From the NCBI RefSeq assembly GCF_036203305.1, contig NZ_CP108131.1, positions 930,001 through 994,000 on the forward strand: 64,000 nt of DNA. Reading direction: 5' to 3'. Made by a program: the position numbers and the translations under genes. Within the stretch, counting starts at the first letter, position 1. Every line of letters begins with the position of its first letter. Of the stretch, positions 42,561 through 51,659 are shown piece after piece. The notes under the pieces were generated by a model. It was given only the letters and a program-made list of their open reading frames with translations. It had not been told where the DNA came from and did no database searches. This DNA comes from Streptomyces sp. NBC_00190 (GTDB lineage: Bacteria; Actinomycetota; Actinomycetes; Streptomycetales; Streptomycetaceae).

Positions 42561-43841
42561 ATGACCACGAAGACATTCGCCCTCGCCCTCCCGCTGGCCG
42601 CCGCCCTCGTCGCCGCGACGGCCGCCTCGCCCGCCACCGCCGCCCACCCGGCTCCCTGGCGCAGTGCCTGGAACGCCTCCCAGCAGGCCCCGGCCCACAC
42701 CACCTGGTACCCCAACTGGTCGGAGGGCGGCTTCGACAACCATTCCGTGCGCCAGACCATCCGCGTGGGCGCCGAGGGCTCCGAGCTGCGCGTCCGCCTC
42801 TCCAACGCCTTCGGCACGACCCCGCTGCGGCTGACCGGCGCGACGGTCGCCAGGAGCACCGGAGGTGCCGCCGTACAACCGGACACGGTGCGGCCGCTGC
42901 GGTTCAGGGGAGCGGGAGCCGCTACGGTCCCCACCGGCGGGGAGTTGTCGAGCGACCCGGTCGCCCTGCCCGTCCGGGCCTTCGAACAGCTCACCGTGAC
43001 CTTCTACTTCCAGGGCCCCACCGGTCCGGCCACCTTCCACAACGTCGCGATGACCACGTCCTACCGCGCCGCCGGGGACCACCTGCGCGATCCGGCGGCG
43101 GACGCGTTCTCCGAGGCCGGCTTCTCCTGGTACTACCTGGCCGGCGTTGACGTGAAGAACCTCCGCCCCGGCGGCCCGGGCGGGGGCCGGGGCGCGGTCG
43201 TCGCCTTCGGGGACTCCCTCACCGACGGCTACGGGGCGACCCCCGGCGCCGACCGCCGCTACCCCGACGAACTCGCCGAGCGCCTCGCCTCGCAGGGCCG
43301 TCCGCGGACCGTGCTCAACGCGGGCATCGGCGGGAACAAGGTCCTGGGCGACTCGGAGTGCTTCGGGGAGAGCGCCCTGGCCCGGTTCCGGCGCGACGCC
43401 CTCGGCCGTCCTGACGTCGCCACCGTCGTCGTCCTCGAAGGCACCAACGACATCGTGATGCCCGACGGGCCCGCCGACCACTGCACGACGCCCGGCCCCG
43501 AGGTGACCGCCGAGCAGATCATCGCCGGGCACCGGCAGCTCATCCGCGAGGCCCGCACCCGTGGCGTCAGGGTCATCGGCGCGACCATTCCGCCGTACTA
43601 CGGCTTCGAGCACTGGACGGAGCGCGGTGAGAAGGTCCGCAGGGCGGTCAACGAGTGGATCCGTACGAGCGGTGCGTACGACGGGGTCGCGGACTTCGAC
43701 CGGGTGCTGGCCGCCCCGGTCGACCCCGCCCACCCCGAAGCCGTCGCGATAAAGCAGGAGTACGCCTTCGGCGACCGGATCCACCTCAACGACGCCGGGT
43801 ACAAGGCGATGGCCGAAGCCGTCGACCTGAACTCTCTGTAG
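42561..43841 (+). CDS. Secreted SGNH-family esterase/lipase
   Basis: Predicted 426 residues. The signal peptide ends near ATAAHPA (about 28). A beta-rich N-terminal region (about 30-205) precedes the SGNH domain with AFGDSLTDGYG (Ser), GGNK (Gly), VVLEGTNDI (Asn) and DRIHLNDAGY (Asp, His). The N-terminal lectin-like part is commonly fused to secreted rhamnogalacturonan- or lipid-acting esterases. Substrate unknown. Convergent with the MazG-like gene 10 nt away. Confidence 0.88.
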   Translation: MTTKTFALALPLAAALVAATAASPATAAHPAPWRSAWNASQQAPAHTTWYPNWSEGGFDNHSVRQTIRVGAEGSELRVRLSNAFGTTPLRLTGATVARSTGGAAVQPDTVRPLRFRGAGAATVPTGGELSSDPVALPVRAFEQLTVTFYFQGPTGPATFHNVAMTTSYRAAGDHLRDPAADAFSEAGFSWYYLAGVDVKNLRPGGPGGGRGAVVAFGDSLTDGYGATPGADRRYPDELAERLASQGRPRTVLNAGIGGNKVLGDSECFGESALARFRRDALGRPDVATVVVLEGTNDIVMPDGPADHCTTPGPEVTAEQIIAGHRQLIREARTRGVRVIGATIPPYYGFEHWTERGEKVRRAVNEWIRTSGAYDGVADFDRVLAAPVDPAHPEAVAIKQEYAFGDRIHLNDAGYKAMAEAVDLNSL

Positions 43842-43851
43842 GCCCGGCCGG

Positions 43852-44193
43852 TCACGAGGCGCTCTCCTCGGAACCGGGCAGGAACTTGCCCGCTTTCAGG
43901 GCGAGCTGCCGGGCGAAGTAGGCCGCCGCGTCGGGCCGCATCCGGGCCAGGGCGACCATGCCCGTGATGACGACGTCGCAGACCTCGTCGTGGACGTCCT
44001 CCCAGCTGTGGGAGTGCCCCTTGCGGGGGTTGGTGCCCTTGGCGCCGATCACGGCCTGGGCGGCTTCGCCGAACTCCTCGCCGATCTTGAGTACTTGGAG
44101 CAGGTGGCTCTCCTCCGGCTCCAGTCCCATCTCGGCGTCGGAGGCGTCGAAGCGGTCGGCGAGGGCGGTGATGGTGTCCCATGTGGCGGTCAC
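43852..44193 (-). CDS. MazG-like nucleotide pyrophosphohydrolase
   Basis: Predicted 113 residues, all-helical. KIGEEFGEAAQAVIGAKGTN supplies the EExxE metal-binding motif and HDEVCDVVITGMVAL the downstream E-x2-D motif of MazG/dCTPase-type enzymes. Expected to hydrolyse an NTP or dNTP to the monophosphate, a house-cleaning role. GTG 44193 is used; longer starts lack support. Convergent with the esterase gene. Confidence 0.85.
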   Translation of the reverse strand: MTATWDTITALADRFDASDAEMGLEPEESHLLQVLKIGEEFGEAAQAVIGAKGTNPRKGHSHSWEDVHDEVCDVVITGMVALARMRPDAAAYFARQLALKAGKFLPGSEESAS

Positions 44194-44320
44194 GGCGTGC
44201 GGTGCCTCCCTGTTCCCGTGCCCGTGCGCGGCGGCGCCGGGCAGGGGCAGCACCCTACCGGCGGCGTGACGGTCCCGATCTCGTTGGAGAACTCTTCGCG
44301 ACTGCCAGTAAGTTGATCGC

Positions 44321-44941
44321 ATGCGTCTGACGAAGTACGGCCACGCCTGCGTCCGCCTCGAAGCCGGGGACCACGTCCTCGTGATCGACCCGGGAACGCT
44401 GTCCGAAGCGGAGTCCCTCGTCGGAGCGGACGCCGTACTCATCACCCATGAGCACGAGGACCACGTCGACGTCGCCGCGCTCAAGGCGGCGCGCGAGCGC
44501 AACCCCGCGCTGACCGTCCACACCCACGCCGCCCTGGCCGCGGAGCTCGGCGACGGCGTGACCGCCGTCGAGGCGGGTGACGCCTTCACCGCGGCCGGCT
44601 TCTCCGTGCGCGCCGTCGGCGGCGCGCACGCCGAGATCGTCGACGGCCTGCCCGGATGCCCGAACCTCGGTTTCGTCGTCGACGGCGTCTACCACCCGGG
44701 CGACTCGCTGTTCGTGCCCGCCGAGACGGTCGAGACCCTGCTGGTACCGGCGTCCGGACCGTGGCTGAAGACGGGTGAGGCGGTCGAGTTCGTGCGTGCG
44801 GTGAAACCGGCCCGCGCCTTCCCCATCCACGACGCCCTCGTGAACGAACTCGGCCAGGACAACTTCGACCGGTGGCTGGACTGGAAGGGCGGGACCGACT
44901 ACTCCCGCGTCCCGCTGGGCGGTTCGGTCGATCTGCCGTAG
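44321..44941 (+). CDS. Metallo-beta-lactamase-fold hydrolase (UlaG-like)
   Basis: Predicted 206 residues. MRLTKYGHACVRLEAGDHVL is the usual opening; LITHEHEDHVDV holds the HxHxDH zinc motif; VYHPGDSLF supplies the bridging Asp and FPIHDA the last His. Similar proteins hydrolyse lactones, phosphodiesters or tRNA, so the substrate is open. ATG 44321 lacks a clear ribosome site, and a leaderless start is possible. A hairpin follows the stop. Confidence 0.86.
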   Translation: MRLTKYGHACVRLEAGDHVLVIDPGTLSEAESLVGADAVLITHEHEDHVDVAALKAARERNPALTVHTHAALAAELGDGVTAVEAGDAFTAAGFSVRAVGGAHAEIVDGLPGCPNLGFVVDGVYHPGDSLFVPAETVETLLVPASGPWLKTGEAVEFVRAVKPARAFPIHDALVNELGQDNFDRWLDWKGGTDYSRVPLGGSVDLP

Positions 44942-44957
44942 CCCGCGGTCGTGTACG

Positions 44958-45005
44958 GGCGCCCGCCGGATCCACTGGGGCGGGCGGCCCCTCGGGGCGG
45001 GCGCC
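44958..45005. terminator. Hairpin between convergent genes
   Basis: GGCGCCCGCC (44958-44967) pairs perfectly with GGCGGGCGCC (44996-45005); the 28-nt interior is also GC-rich and can fold. Lies between the MBL-fold and pentapeptide-repeat genes. Confidence 0.55.
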
Positions 45006-45029
45006 TGACGGACCACCGCGGTAGGGACG

Positions 45030-46196
45030 TCAGACCGATCGCAGGGGCGGGACGTTCCTCGTGAGCGCGGCGGCCGGCAGCAGGATGCTCGGCTCGCCGC
45101 CGGGGTCCTCGGCCATCACCACGCCGGCCGCCTGGATGTCGAAGCCCACCGGCCAGAGGGTGAGGTCGCTCGCCAGCGCGCCCTCCAATGCCGCGCGTGT
45201 CAGGTCGGCGCCGGTGAGGTCGGTTCCCCGCAGGTCGGCCAGCCTCAGATCCGCACCGGTGAACTTGGCGTCGTGGCACCGCGCCTTGCGCAGGTTCGCC
45301 TCCCGCAGGTCGGCGTCGGAGAAGTCGGCGTCACCGAGGTCGGCCCTGACCATGCGGGCGCCACGCAGGTCGGCTTCGATGCAGCGGATCCGGTGGAGAA
45401 TCGACGTCCCGAGCTCCACGTGCCGCATGTCGGCCGCGATCAGCGATGCCCCGGTCAGGTTGACCCGGTAGATGCTCGCTGCCTCCATACAGGCTCCGTC
45501 GAAGTTCATGTGGTGCAGCCACAGTCCGTCGCAGTCGGCCCGGCGCAGGTCGGTGTAGCTGAGGTTGAGCCAGTCGGGCCGCCGGTCCTGGCACAGGACA
45601 CCGAGGCCGGTGAGCGCCACCTGGGCATCCGCGGCACGGGTCTCCAGAGGAGGCACGGAGTTGATGGAGGTCTGCGCCGCCGGGGACTCCGGCCCTCGCG
45701 GGGGCCACGGCAGATGAGTCCGCAGGAACGCGGCCATGATCGAGACGACCGCCTCACGGTCGTGCGCCGAATGGTCCGCGATCCGCCACAACGCGTAGAG
45801 ACCGCCGATCCGCACGTCCAGCTTCTCACTGCCGAGCTGGTCGACCGCCCGGCTGAAGCGGTCGGTGATGTGCCCCTCCCGGGTGGCGTTCAACCCCTCC
45901 TGGCTGACCCTCAGCTGCCGCCAGGTGGCGTACGCCCCGAAGAGGACGACGGCGCCACCGACGGCCTGCAGGAGCGTCGTGCGCACGTTGTTCACGGCGC
46001 CGAGCCGTTCGGCGGCCCCGATCCGGGCACCCGCGAGATCGCGGTCGACCACCGGCCCCGGCAGCACGACGATCACGACGGTCAGCGCGGCGAATACGGC
46101 AAGTACCGCCGCCGCAGCGATGAGAACGGCCTTGACCCGACGCCCCCGCGGGGCGACGGGCGTGCGGCGTCCATGAGCAGATCCCCCTGTATCCAT
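45030..46196 (-). CDS. Membrane-anchored pentapeptide-repeat protein
   Basis: Predicted 388 residues. Two N-terminal hydrophobic segments (about 20-45 and 75-95) are followed by a helical region (VSQEGLNATREGHITDRFSR, a motif often seen before such repeats) and about 16 pentapeptide repeats of A(D/N)Lxx type at about 195-340, for example ADLRGARMVRADLGDADFSD. Repeats form a right-handed quadrilateral helix. Function unknown. ATG 46196 is used; GTG 46202 is equally possible. Confidence 0.82.
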   Translation of the reverse strand: MDTGGSAHGRRTPVAPRGRRVKAVLIAAAAVLAVFAALTVVIVVLPGPVVDRDLAGARIGAAERLGAVNNVRTTLLQAVGGAVVLFGAYATWRQLRVSQEGLNATREGHITDRFSRAVDQLGSEKLDVRIGGLYALWRIADHSAHDREAVVSIMAAFLRTHLPWPPRGPESPAAQTSINSVPPLETRAADAQVALTGLGVLCQDRRPDWLNLSYTDLRRADCDGLWLHHMNFDGACMEAASIYRVNLTGASLIAADMRHVELGTSILHRIRCIEADLRGARMVRADLGDADFSDADLREANLRKARCHDAKFTGADLRLADLRGTDLTGADLTRAALEGALASDLTLWPVGFDIQAAGVVMAEDPGGEPSILLPAAALTRNVPPLRSV

Positions 46197-46591
46197 GCGC
46201 ACATGATCGCAAGGGTCGGCGCCACGACAGTCGGCAGAGGCGGTGATTGTCCCGTTGTCGACGGCTACCTGCGGGATGCGGACGGTTCCTCACGGGTCGT
46301 GACGAAGGCAATTCGACACGTAGTAATTAGATGAATCCCTGACTGAATTCCCGTCAACAAGCCAATGCCTTATATCTCGATTTGATAACGACTCCCCCGG
46401 GAAGGCCTGGACCAATCGCCTGCGACGCGCGTAACTAGCCTTGTTTCATTGACTATTGATGGTTCGTCAAATCTGGTCGACAGGTAACGGAACGATTTCC
46501 CGAAGCACCCTCCCCTTTGTCCGAATTCTCCGGCGCATTCGTCTGGCAGGCTTCCGCGCACCCAGTGATCCCGATCCGATTTGAGGTGCCC
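46197..46591. other. AT-richer divergent intergenic region
   Basis: This 395-nt gap separates the pentapeptide-repeat gene from the metallopeptidase gene. Positions about 46310-46480 are distinctly AT-rich for this genome and probably hold the promoter of the secreted metallopeptidase. No gene and no convincing dyad identified. Confidence 0.5.
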
Positions 46592-48652
46592 ATGACAGGA
46601 CGACGCAGACGTCGCGAACACCGCAGGAAACCCCGGCGGTTGATACTCTTCACCGCCGCCACGGCCGCGGCGGGGATGATAGCCGCCGGCATCGCCTACT
46701 CCGGGCTCGGCGACGGGGCCCAGGCGGCGGCTCCGGTGGAAGCCGCCGCGGAGTCGTTCTCGCCGGCGGCCGCACCCGCCCGCGACCAGGACCCGGACCC
46801 GATCGCCGGCGCGCCCGCCAACGAGAACGACCGCGGCATGGTGTACGACGGCCTCGAGGCCGCGCCGAAGGGCGACCGGTGCGTCGGCGTGTACCGCACG
46901 GGCGCCGGACTGTGCAGCCACGGCCCCGACGCCCCGCCCAAGGGCGTGGACATCAAGAAGGACATCGCTCCGGCCGTCCAGGCGAAGGCCCCCGCGGCCG
47001 ATCCGGCCCGCCCCGCGAGCGACGACCCGTCGACCACGGAAGGCGGCGGACGTCCTCAGGACGCGCCCGCCGCCGACGCCGGGTCCGCCAAGGCCAAGGC
47101 CGACGCACCCGCGCCCGCCGCCACGGCGGGCGGTCAGACCGTCGCCGCCGGGCCCGCGGGCCAGACCGTCCAGTGCGACGGCGACGGCAGCACCGGCAAC
47201 CGCGTCCAGGTCGTGTACGTCCACGGTGCCGGCCGTGACCGCTACTCCGAGTACGTCGCCTCGTTCCGCAAGTGGGCGGCCGACGCCGACGTCATCTACT
47301 CGACGAGCGCCCAGGAGACCGGCGGCATCCGCCACATCCGGTACGTCACGGCCGCCGACTGCACCCCGACCGTGCTCAACATCGAGCTCCCGGACTCGGC
47401 GCTGTCCGAGTTCAGCGCGACCAACTCCGCGCTCGCCGGCAAGGGCCTCGACCGCCGCGACCGCAAGTACATGATCTTCGCGGACACCCAGGTCTACTGC
47501 GGCATCGGCACCTTCAACGGCGACGAGCGGCCCGGCCAGGCCAACCTGAGCAACTTCGGTCCCTCCTACGGGCGCACCGACTCCGGCTGCTGGGGCGGTC
47601 ACACCGCCGCGCACGAACTCGGTCACAACCTGGGCGCGGTCAACAACAGCGCCCCGAACACCAGCCGAGGCGCGCACTGCACGGACGAGTGGGACGTCAT
47701 GTGCTACTCGGACACCCCGTACTACCCGCAGATGCGCAACGTCTGCACCAACCAGGCGGCCGAGAACATCCTGGACTGCAACCACGACGACTACTTCCAC
47801 ACCAGTCCGAAGGCCGGCAGCTACCTGGCCACGCACTGGAACATCGCGGACAACCAGTTCCTGATGAAGACCAAGGGCGGCAACCCCGACCCCGGTCCGA
47901 ACCCGAACCCGACTCCGACGCCGACCAAGAAGCCCACGCCGACGCCGACGAAGAAGCCGACCGGCGGACCGGCCGTGACCGCGGCCCAGATCCAGTCCGA
48001 CTCCGTCGTGGTGAGCTGGCCCAAGGTCGAGGGCGGCGTCTGGTACCAGGTCCTGCTGAACGGCAAGCACCTGGCCTGGGTCCAGTCCCAGGCGCTGCGC
48101 ATCTACAACCTCAAGCCCGGTACGGCGTACACGGTCGCCGTCTCGGTCCGTGACGGCGCCGGCCGCGACTCCGGACCCGGCAAGGACGCGTCCTTCCGTA
48201 CGACGGGCGCGGGCGGCGGTACGACCACGCCCGGTACCCGCTACCTGCTCGGCAACGGCAGCACCGGCATGAACGCGGAGGTGTGGGGCGGCCGCAGCGG
48301 CGACGGCACCGTGCTCGTCGGTGCGCGTGCCAACGGATACGCCCAGCAGCAGTGGTACTTCGACGACGCGGGCAGCGGTCAGGTCCGCATCCGGTCCGCG
48401 GTCTCCGGCAAGTGCCTGCAGCCGGGCGGTACCCCGGCCGCGGGCATGTGGGTCGCGCAGCAGCCCTGCGGATCCAACGCCGCGCAGGCCTGGAAGCTGA
48501 CGTCCCGCGGTGGCGCGGTGACCGTCACGGACCCGAGCGGCGGCTTCGCGCTGACCGTGAGCAACCGCCCGTACTACGGGAACTGGCTGCTCGACCTGCA
48601 GCGGGCCGACGGCCGCGCGACGCAGGCCTGGACGATGCAGAAGTCCGGCTGA
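46592..48652 (+). CDS. Secreted multidomain zinc metallopeptidase (HExxH, FnIII, ricin lectin)
   Basis: Predicted 686 residues. A basic signal region (MTGRRRRREHRRKPRRLILF) is followed by a linker to about 210. The peptidase domain (about 220-430) has AAHELGHNLGAVNNS; the His-Glu-His set is intact but the usual third ligand position of HExxHxxGxxH/D is Asn. A Pro-Thr-Lys linker, an FnIII domain (about 465-550) and a ricin-type beta-trefoil (about 555-686; QQWYFDDAGSGQVRIRSAVS, QAWTMQKSG) complete it. Probably acts on carbohydrate-rich or surface targets. ATG 46592 follows GAGGTG. Confidence 0.87.
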   Translation: MTGRRRRREHRRKPRRLILFTAATAAAGMIAAGIAYSGLGDGAQAAAPVEAAAESFSPAAAPARDQDPDPIAGAPANENDRGMVYDGLEAAPKGDRCVGVYRTGAGLCSHGPDAPPKGVDIKKDIAPAVQAKAPAADPARPASDDPSTTEGGGRPQDAPAADAGSAKAKADAPAPAATAGGQTVAAGPAGQTVQCDGDGSTGNRVQVVYVHGAGRDRYSEYVASFRKWAADADVIYSTSAQETGGIRHIRYVTAADCTPTVLNIELPDSALSEFSATNSALAGKGLDRRDRKYMIFADTQVYCGIGTFNGDERPGQANLSNFGPSYGRTDSGCWGGHTAAHELGHNLGAVNNSAPNTSRGAHCTDEWDVMCYSDTPYYPQMRNVCTNQAAENILDCNHDDYFHTSPKAGSYLATHWNIADNQFLMKTKGGNPDPGPNPNPTPTPTKKPTPTPTKKPTGGPAVTAAQIQSDSVVVSWPKVEGGVWYQVLLNGKHLAWVQSQALRIYNLKPGTAYTVAVSVRDGAGRDSGPGKDASFRTTGAGGGTTTPGTRYLLGNGSTGMNAEVWGGRSGDGTVLVGARANGYAQQQWYFDDAGSGQVRIRSAVSGKCLQPGGTPAAGMWVAQQPCGSNAAQAWKLTSRGGAVTVTDPSGGFALTVSNRPYYGNWLLDLQRADGRATQAWTMQKSG

Positions 48653-48703
48653 CCGACCGGTCGACCGACGGACGGGCATCAGCCCCGACGTCCTGAGCCC
48701 ACC

Positions 48704-48738
48704 CCGGCGGACGGCCGCACCACGCGGCCGTCCGCCGG
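48704..48738 (+). terminator. Strong hairpin terminator
   Basis: A perfect 15-bp stem (CCGGCGGACGGCCGC with GCGGCCGTCCGCCGG) and 5-nt loop, 51 nt after the metallopeptidase stop. Confidence 0.85.
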
Positions 48739-48772
48739 CCCCTCACCCCAGTCACCCGGAGTACCGCCACAC

Positions 48773-49444
48773 ATGCGCACAAGAACCGCTTTCCCCACCC
48801 TGCTGGCCGCAGTCGGCCTCATGTTCCTGTCCCCCGTCGCGGCCCACGCCCACGGTGACACCGTGAAGGTGGTGGTGACCGGACAGCGGGGCGGCCATGT
48901 CACCGCGGAAATCACCTGGGAGAACGACAAGGACGCCGTGGACGAGGCCGTCGCCGCCACGGTGAACGCCGTCAGCGCCGACGGCTCCCGCTCGCTCGGG
49001 GCCTGGCGCCTCGTCCGCGACCCCGCCGCGTCACCCGCGGGCTGGACCACGGCCGAGGTACTGCCTCCGGGGGCCTGGAAGGTCACCGTCGACGTGGGCT
49101 TCCCCGCCCTCGGACACGGTGAACTCGACGTCGCCGTCCCCGTGGTGGACCCGGCGCCCGCGACCGGCACGCCCGCGACCGGCGCACCGACGCCCAGCGC
49201 CCCCGCACCCGGCTCCTCGGCGTCCAGCGCCCCGGATCCCGCAACGACTCCCACGGCCGCTGCCGCACAGCCCGGCTCCGCCTCCGCCTCTCCGGCGCAG
49301 GAGCCGCCCGCCAAGGCCTCGGACGACGCCGTCTGGTGGACGACGGCGGGCGTGGCGGCGACGGCACTGGCCGGCGCGGCCGGGGGTCTCCTGATACGCC
49401 GCCGACGGGTGCAGCGGGCCCGGTCCGGGAGCCGGACGGCCTGA
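48773..49444 (+). CDS. Secreted protein with C-terminal membrane anchor
   Basis: Predicted 223 residues. The signal peptide ends at AHAHG (about 26). A beta-sandwich-like domain (about 27-125; TVKVVVTGQRGGHVTAEITW) is followed by a Pro/Ala/Ser-rich linker (about 125-185) and a C-terminal transmembrane helix ending RRRRVQRARSGSR. The layout resembles small surface proteins of the CopC/YtkA type, but the copper-binding His pattern is not clear. Not assigned. Confidence 0.7.
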   Translation: MRTRTAFPTLLAAVGLMFLSPVAAHAHGDTVKVVVTGQRGGHVTAEITWENDKDAVDEAVAATVNAVSADGSRSLGAWRLVRDPAASPAGWTTAEVLPPGAWKVTVDVGFPALGHGELDVAVPVVDPAPATGTPATGAPTPSAPAPGSSASSAPDPATTPTAAAAQPGSASASPAQEPPAKASDDAVWWTTAGVAATALAGAAGGLLIRRRRVQRARSGSRTA

Positions 49445-49460
49445 CGGCACAATTCCCGGT

Positions 49461-50609
49461 ATGGACATCACTGCGCAGGCGCTCAACCGGGCCACGCTCG
49501 CCCGGCAACTGCTGCTGGAGCGCGAGCCGCTCGACGTCGAGGATGCGGTGCGGCGGGTGGTCGCCCTCCAGGCCCAGCAGCCCGCCTCGCCGTACATCGC
49601 GCTGTGGAACCGGCTGAGCGGCTTCGACCCGGCCGGCCTCGACGCGGCCGTGACCGGGCGCCGGACGGTCAAGGCGACGCTGATGCGGCTCACCCTGCAC
49701 GCGGTCCACGCCGAGGACTACCGGACCTTCCGTGAGGCGATGGAGCCGACGCTGCGCGGCTCCAGGCTCGGCGACCCGCGCTTCACGGCATCCGGGCTCA
49801 CCGCCGACGACGCCGGCGTCCTGGTCCGGGATCTGCTGCGGTACGCCGACCTGCCGCGGACCGCCGCCGAGATCGGGGACTGGCTCGCGCAGCGGCTGGG
49901 CGCACCGATGGAGCCGGGCGCCCAGCGGATGCTGCGGCAGTACGCGCCGCTGTGGCACGCCCGCACGGGAGGGCCCTGGTCCTTCGAGACCCGGCCCTCG
50001 TACGTCGCGGCGGGCACGCCGCCCGTGCTCGCCGACCCCGATGTCGCCGCCGGCGGCCTGCAGTGCCTGATCCGCCGCTACCTGGAGGGCTTCGGGCCGG
50101 CGTCGGTGGCGGACATGGCGCAGTTCGCGCTGGTCCAGCGGGCCCGGGTCAGAGCGGCGGTGGGCGCGCTCGCCGACGAGCTCGAACAACTGGAAGGCCC
50201 CGACGGCACGGTGCTGTACGACGTCCCGGGCGCGCCACGGCCGGCCGGGGACACTCCCGCCCCGCCGCGGCTGATGGCGATGTGGGACAGCATCCTGCTG
50301 GCCTACGCCGACCGCGCCCGTGTCATACCTCCCGCCTACCGCAAGCACGTGATCCGCGTGAACGGCGACGTGCTGCCCACGCTGCTGGTCGACGGCTACG
50401 TCGCCGGCGTCTGGCGTCCCGTCGACGGCGGAATCGAGGCCGCCGCCTTCCACCCCCTTCCCGGCCGCGTCTGGGAGGGTCTGGCCGCTGAGGCCAGGTC
50501 TCTCGTCGCGCTCCTCGCCGCCCGGGACCCCAAGGCCTACGGGCGCTACGGCCATTGGTGGGCCAAGGGGCTGCCGGGCGTCGAAACCCGGCTGCTTCCG
50601 GGTGACTGA
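49461..50609 (+). CDS. AlkZ/YcaQ-like winged-helix DNA glycosylase-family protein
   Basis: Predicted 382 residues. The N-terminal segment has VVALQAQQPASPYIALWNRL, the QxQ motif that in AlkZ holds the catalytic glutamines, followed by three winged-helix-like repeats (LMRLTLHAVHAEDYRTFREA; RRYLEGFGPASVADMAQFAL) and WDSILLAYADRARVIPPAYR. AlkZ-type enzymes remove alkylated bases or unhook interstrand crosslinks; streptomycetes have several copies, some protecting producers of DNA-damaging compounds. Lies 16 nt after the anchored surface gene, but a functional link is doubtful. Confidence 0.82.
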   Translation: MDITAQALNRATLARQLLLEREPLDVEDAVRRVVALQAQQPASPYIALWNRLSGFDPAGLDAAVTGRRTVKATLMRLTLHAVHAEDYRTFREAMEPTLRGSRLGDPRFTASGLTADDAGVLVRDLLRYADLPRTAAEIGDWLAQRLGAPMEPGAQRMLRQYAPLWHARTGGPWSFETRPSYVAAGTPPVLADPDVAAGGLQCLIRRYLEGFGPASVADMAQFALVQRARVRAAVGALADELEQLEGPDGTVLYDVPGAPRPAGDTPAPPRLMAMWDSILLAYADRARVIPPAYRKHVIRVNGDVLPTLLVDGYVAGVWRPVDGGIEAAAFHPLPGRVWEGLAAEARSLVALLAARDPKAYGRYGHWWAKGLPGVETRLLPGD

Positions 50610-50645
50610 GCTCGGTCGTACGGCGTGGCGGTGAGGAGAACCCCG

Positions 50646-51659
50646 ATGGCCGTCGGGAGCGTCACCAAGGTCATGAAGGTCAAGACCGCCCCCGCACCGA
50701 CGGCCCCGCGCGAGCGCCGGTCCCCGCCCCGCGCCCGCCGCTCCGGCCGCCGTGGCCGGATCGTCGCCGCCCTGGCCGTACTGACGTCCCTGTTGATGCT
50801 GCTCCACGACTGGATCCCGAACCGGATCGGGAACTTCGGCAGCCTCGTCCAGACCTTCCTGCCCTGGACCGGCGCAGCCGTCGTCCTGCTTCTGGCCGCC
50901 GCTCTCCTGCGCCGGTCCCGCGTCGCGCTGATCGCCGTCCTGCTGCCCGCGTTCACCTGGGCGGCGCTCCACGGCGGCACCTTCCTCGACCGGGGCGACG
51001 GCGGGGCGGCGGACCTCACCGTCGTCACCCACAACGTGGACGACGTGAACCCCGACCCCGCCGGTACCGCCCGCGCCCTGGCCGCCTGCGGCGCCCAGCT
51101 GATCGCCCTGGAAGAGCTGACCGAGCCCGCCGTGCGCGGGTACGAACAGACGCTGGCCGGGACCCACCCGTACCACGTGGTGGAGGGCACGGTCGGGCTG
51201 TGGAGCACCTACCCCCTGCGTGACACGGCCCCGGTGGCGATCATGCCGTGGACCCGCGCGCTACGGGCCACCGCCGACACCCCCGCCGGCCCGCTCACCG
51301 TTTACGTTGCCCATCTCCCTTCCGTACGCGTGCGCCTGGGCTCGGGTTTCACCACCGAGCGCCGCAATGCGGCCGCGGGACGGCTCGCCGCTGAGCTGGC
51401 CGCCGCCCCGGCCGGCCGCACGCTCCTGGTCGGGGACTTCAACGGCACGACCGACGACCGGGCCCTGGCTCCGGTGATGGGCCGCTTCCGCTCCGCCCAT
51501 GACGCGGCGGGAGCGGGCTTCGGCTTCACCTGGCCCGAGGCGTTTCCCGTCGCCCGCATCGACCAGATCCTGGTCCGGGACCTCACCCCGGTGTCGGCGT
51601 GGACCCTGCCGGCCACCCCCAGCGACCACCTGCCCGTGGCGGCCTCATTGCGGTTCTGA
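50646..51659 (+). CDS. Membrane protein with endonuclease/exonuclease/phosphatase (EEP) domain
   Basis: Predicted 337 residues. Three hydrophobic segments fall at about 40-57, 72-90 and 93-108. An extracytoplasmic EEP domain (about 120-337) follows, with THNVDD, LEELTEPAVRG (Glu), VAHLPS, VGDFNGTTDD (Asp-Asn) and SDHLPV (Asp-His). Could be a secreted-side phosphodiesterase or lipid phosphatase. ATG 50646 follows GAGGAG; the GTG at 50625 lacks one. Its last 15 nt overlap the convergent membrane-protein gene. Confidence 0.85.
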   Translation: MAVGSVTKVMKVKTAPAPTAPRERRSPPRARRSGRRGRIVAALAVLTSLLMLLHDWIPNRIGNFGSLVQTFLPWTGAAVVLLLAAALLRRSRVALIAVLLPAFTWAALHGGTFLDRGDGGAADLTVVTHNVDDVNPDPAGTARALAACGAQLIALEELTEPAVRGYEQTLAGTHPYHVVEGTVGLWSTYPLRDTAPVAIMPWTRALRATADTPAGPLTVYVAHLPSVRVRLGSGFTTERRNAAAGRLAAELAAAPAGRTLLVGDFNGTTDDRALAPVMGRFRSAHDAAGAGFGFTWPEAFPVARIDQILVRDLTPVSAWTLPATPSDHLPVAASLRF

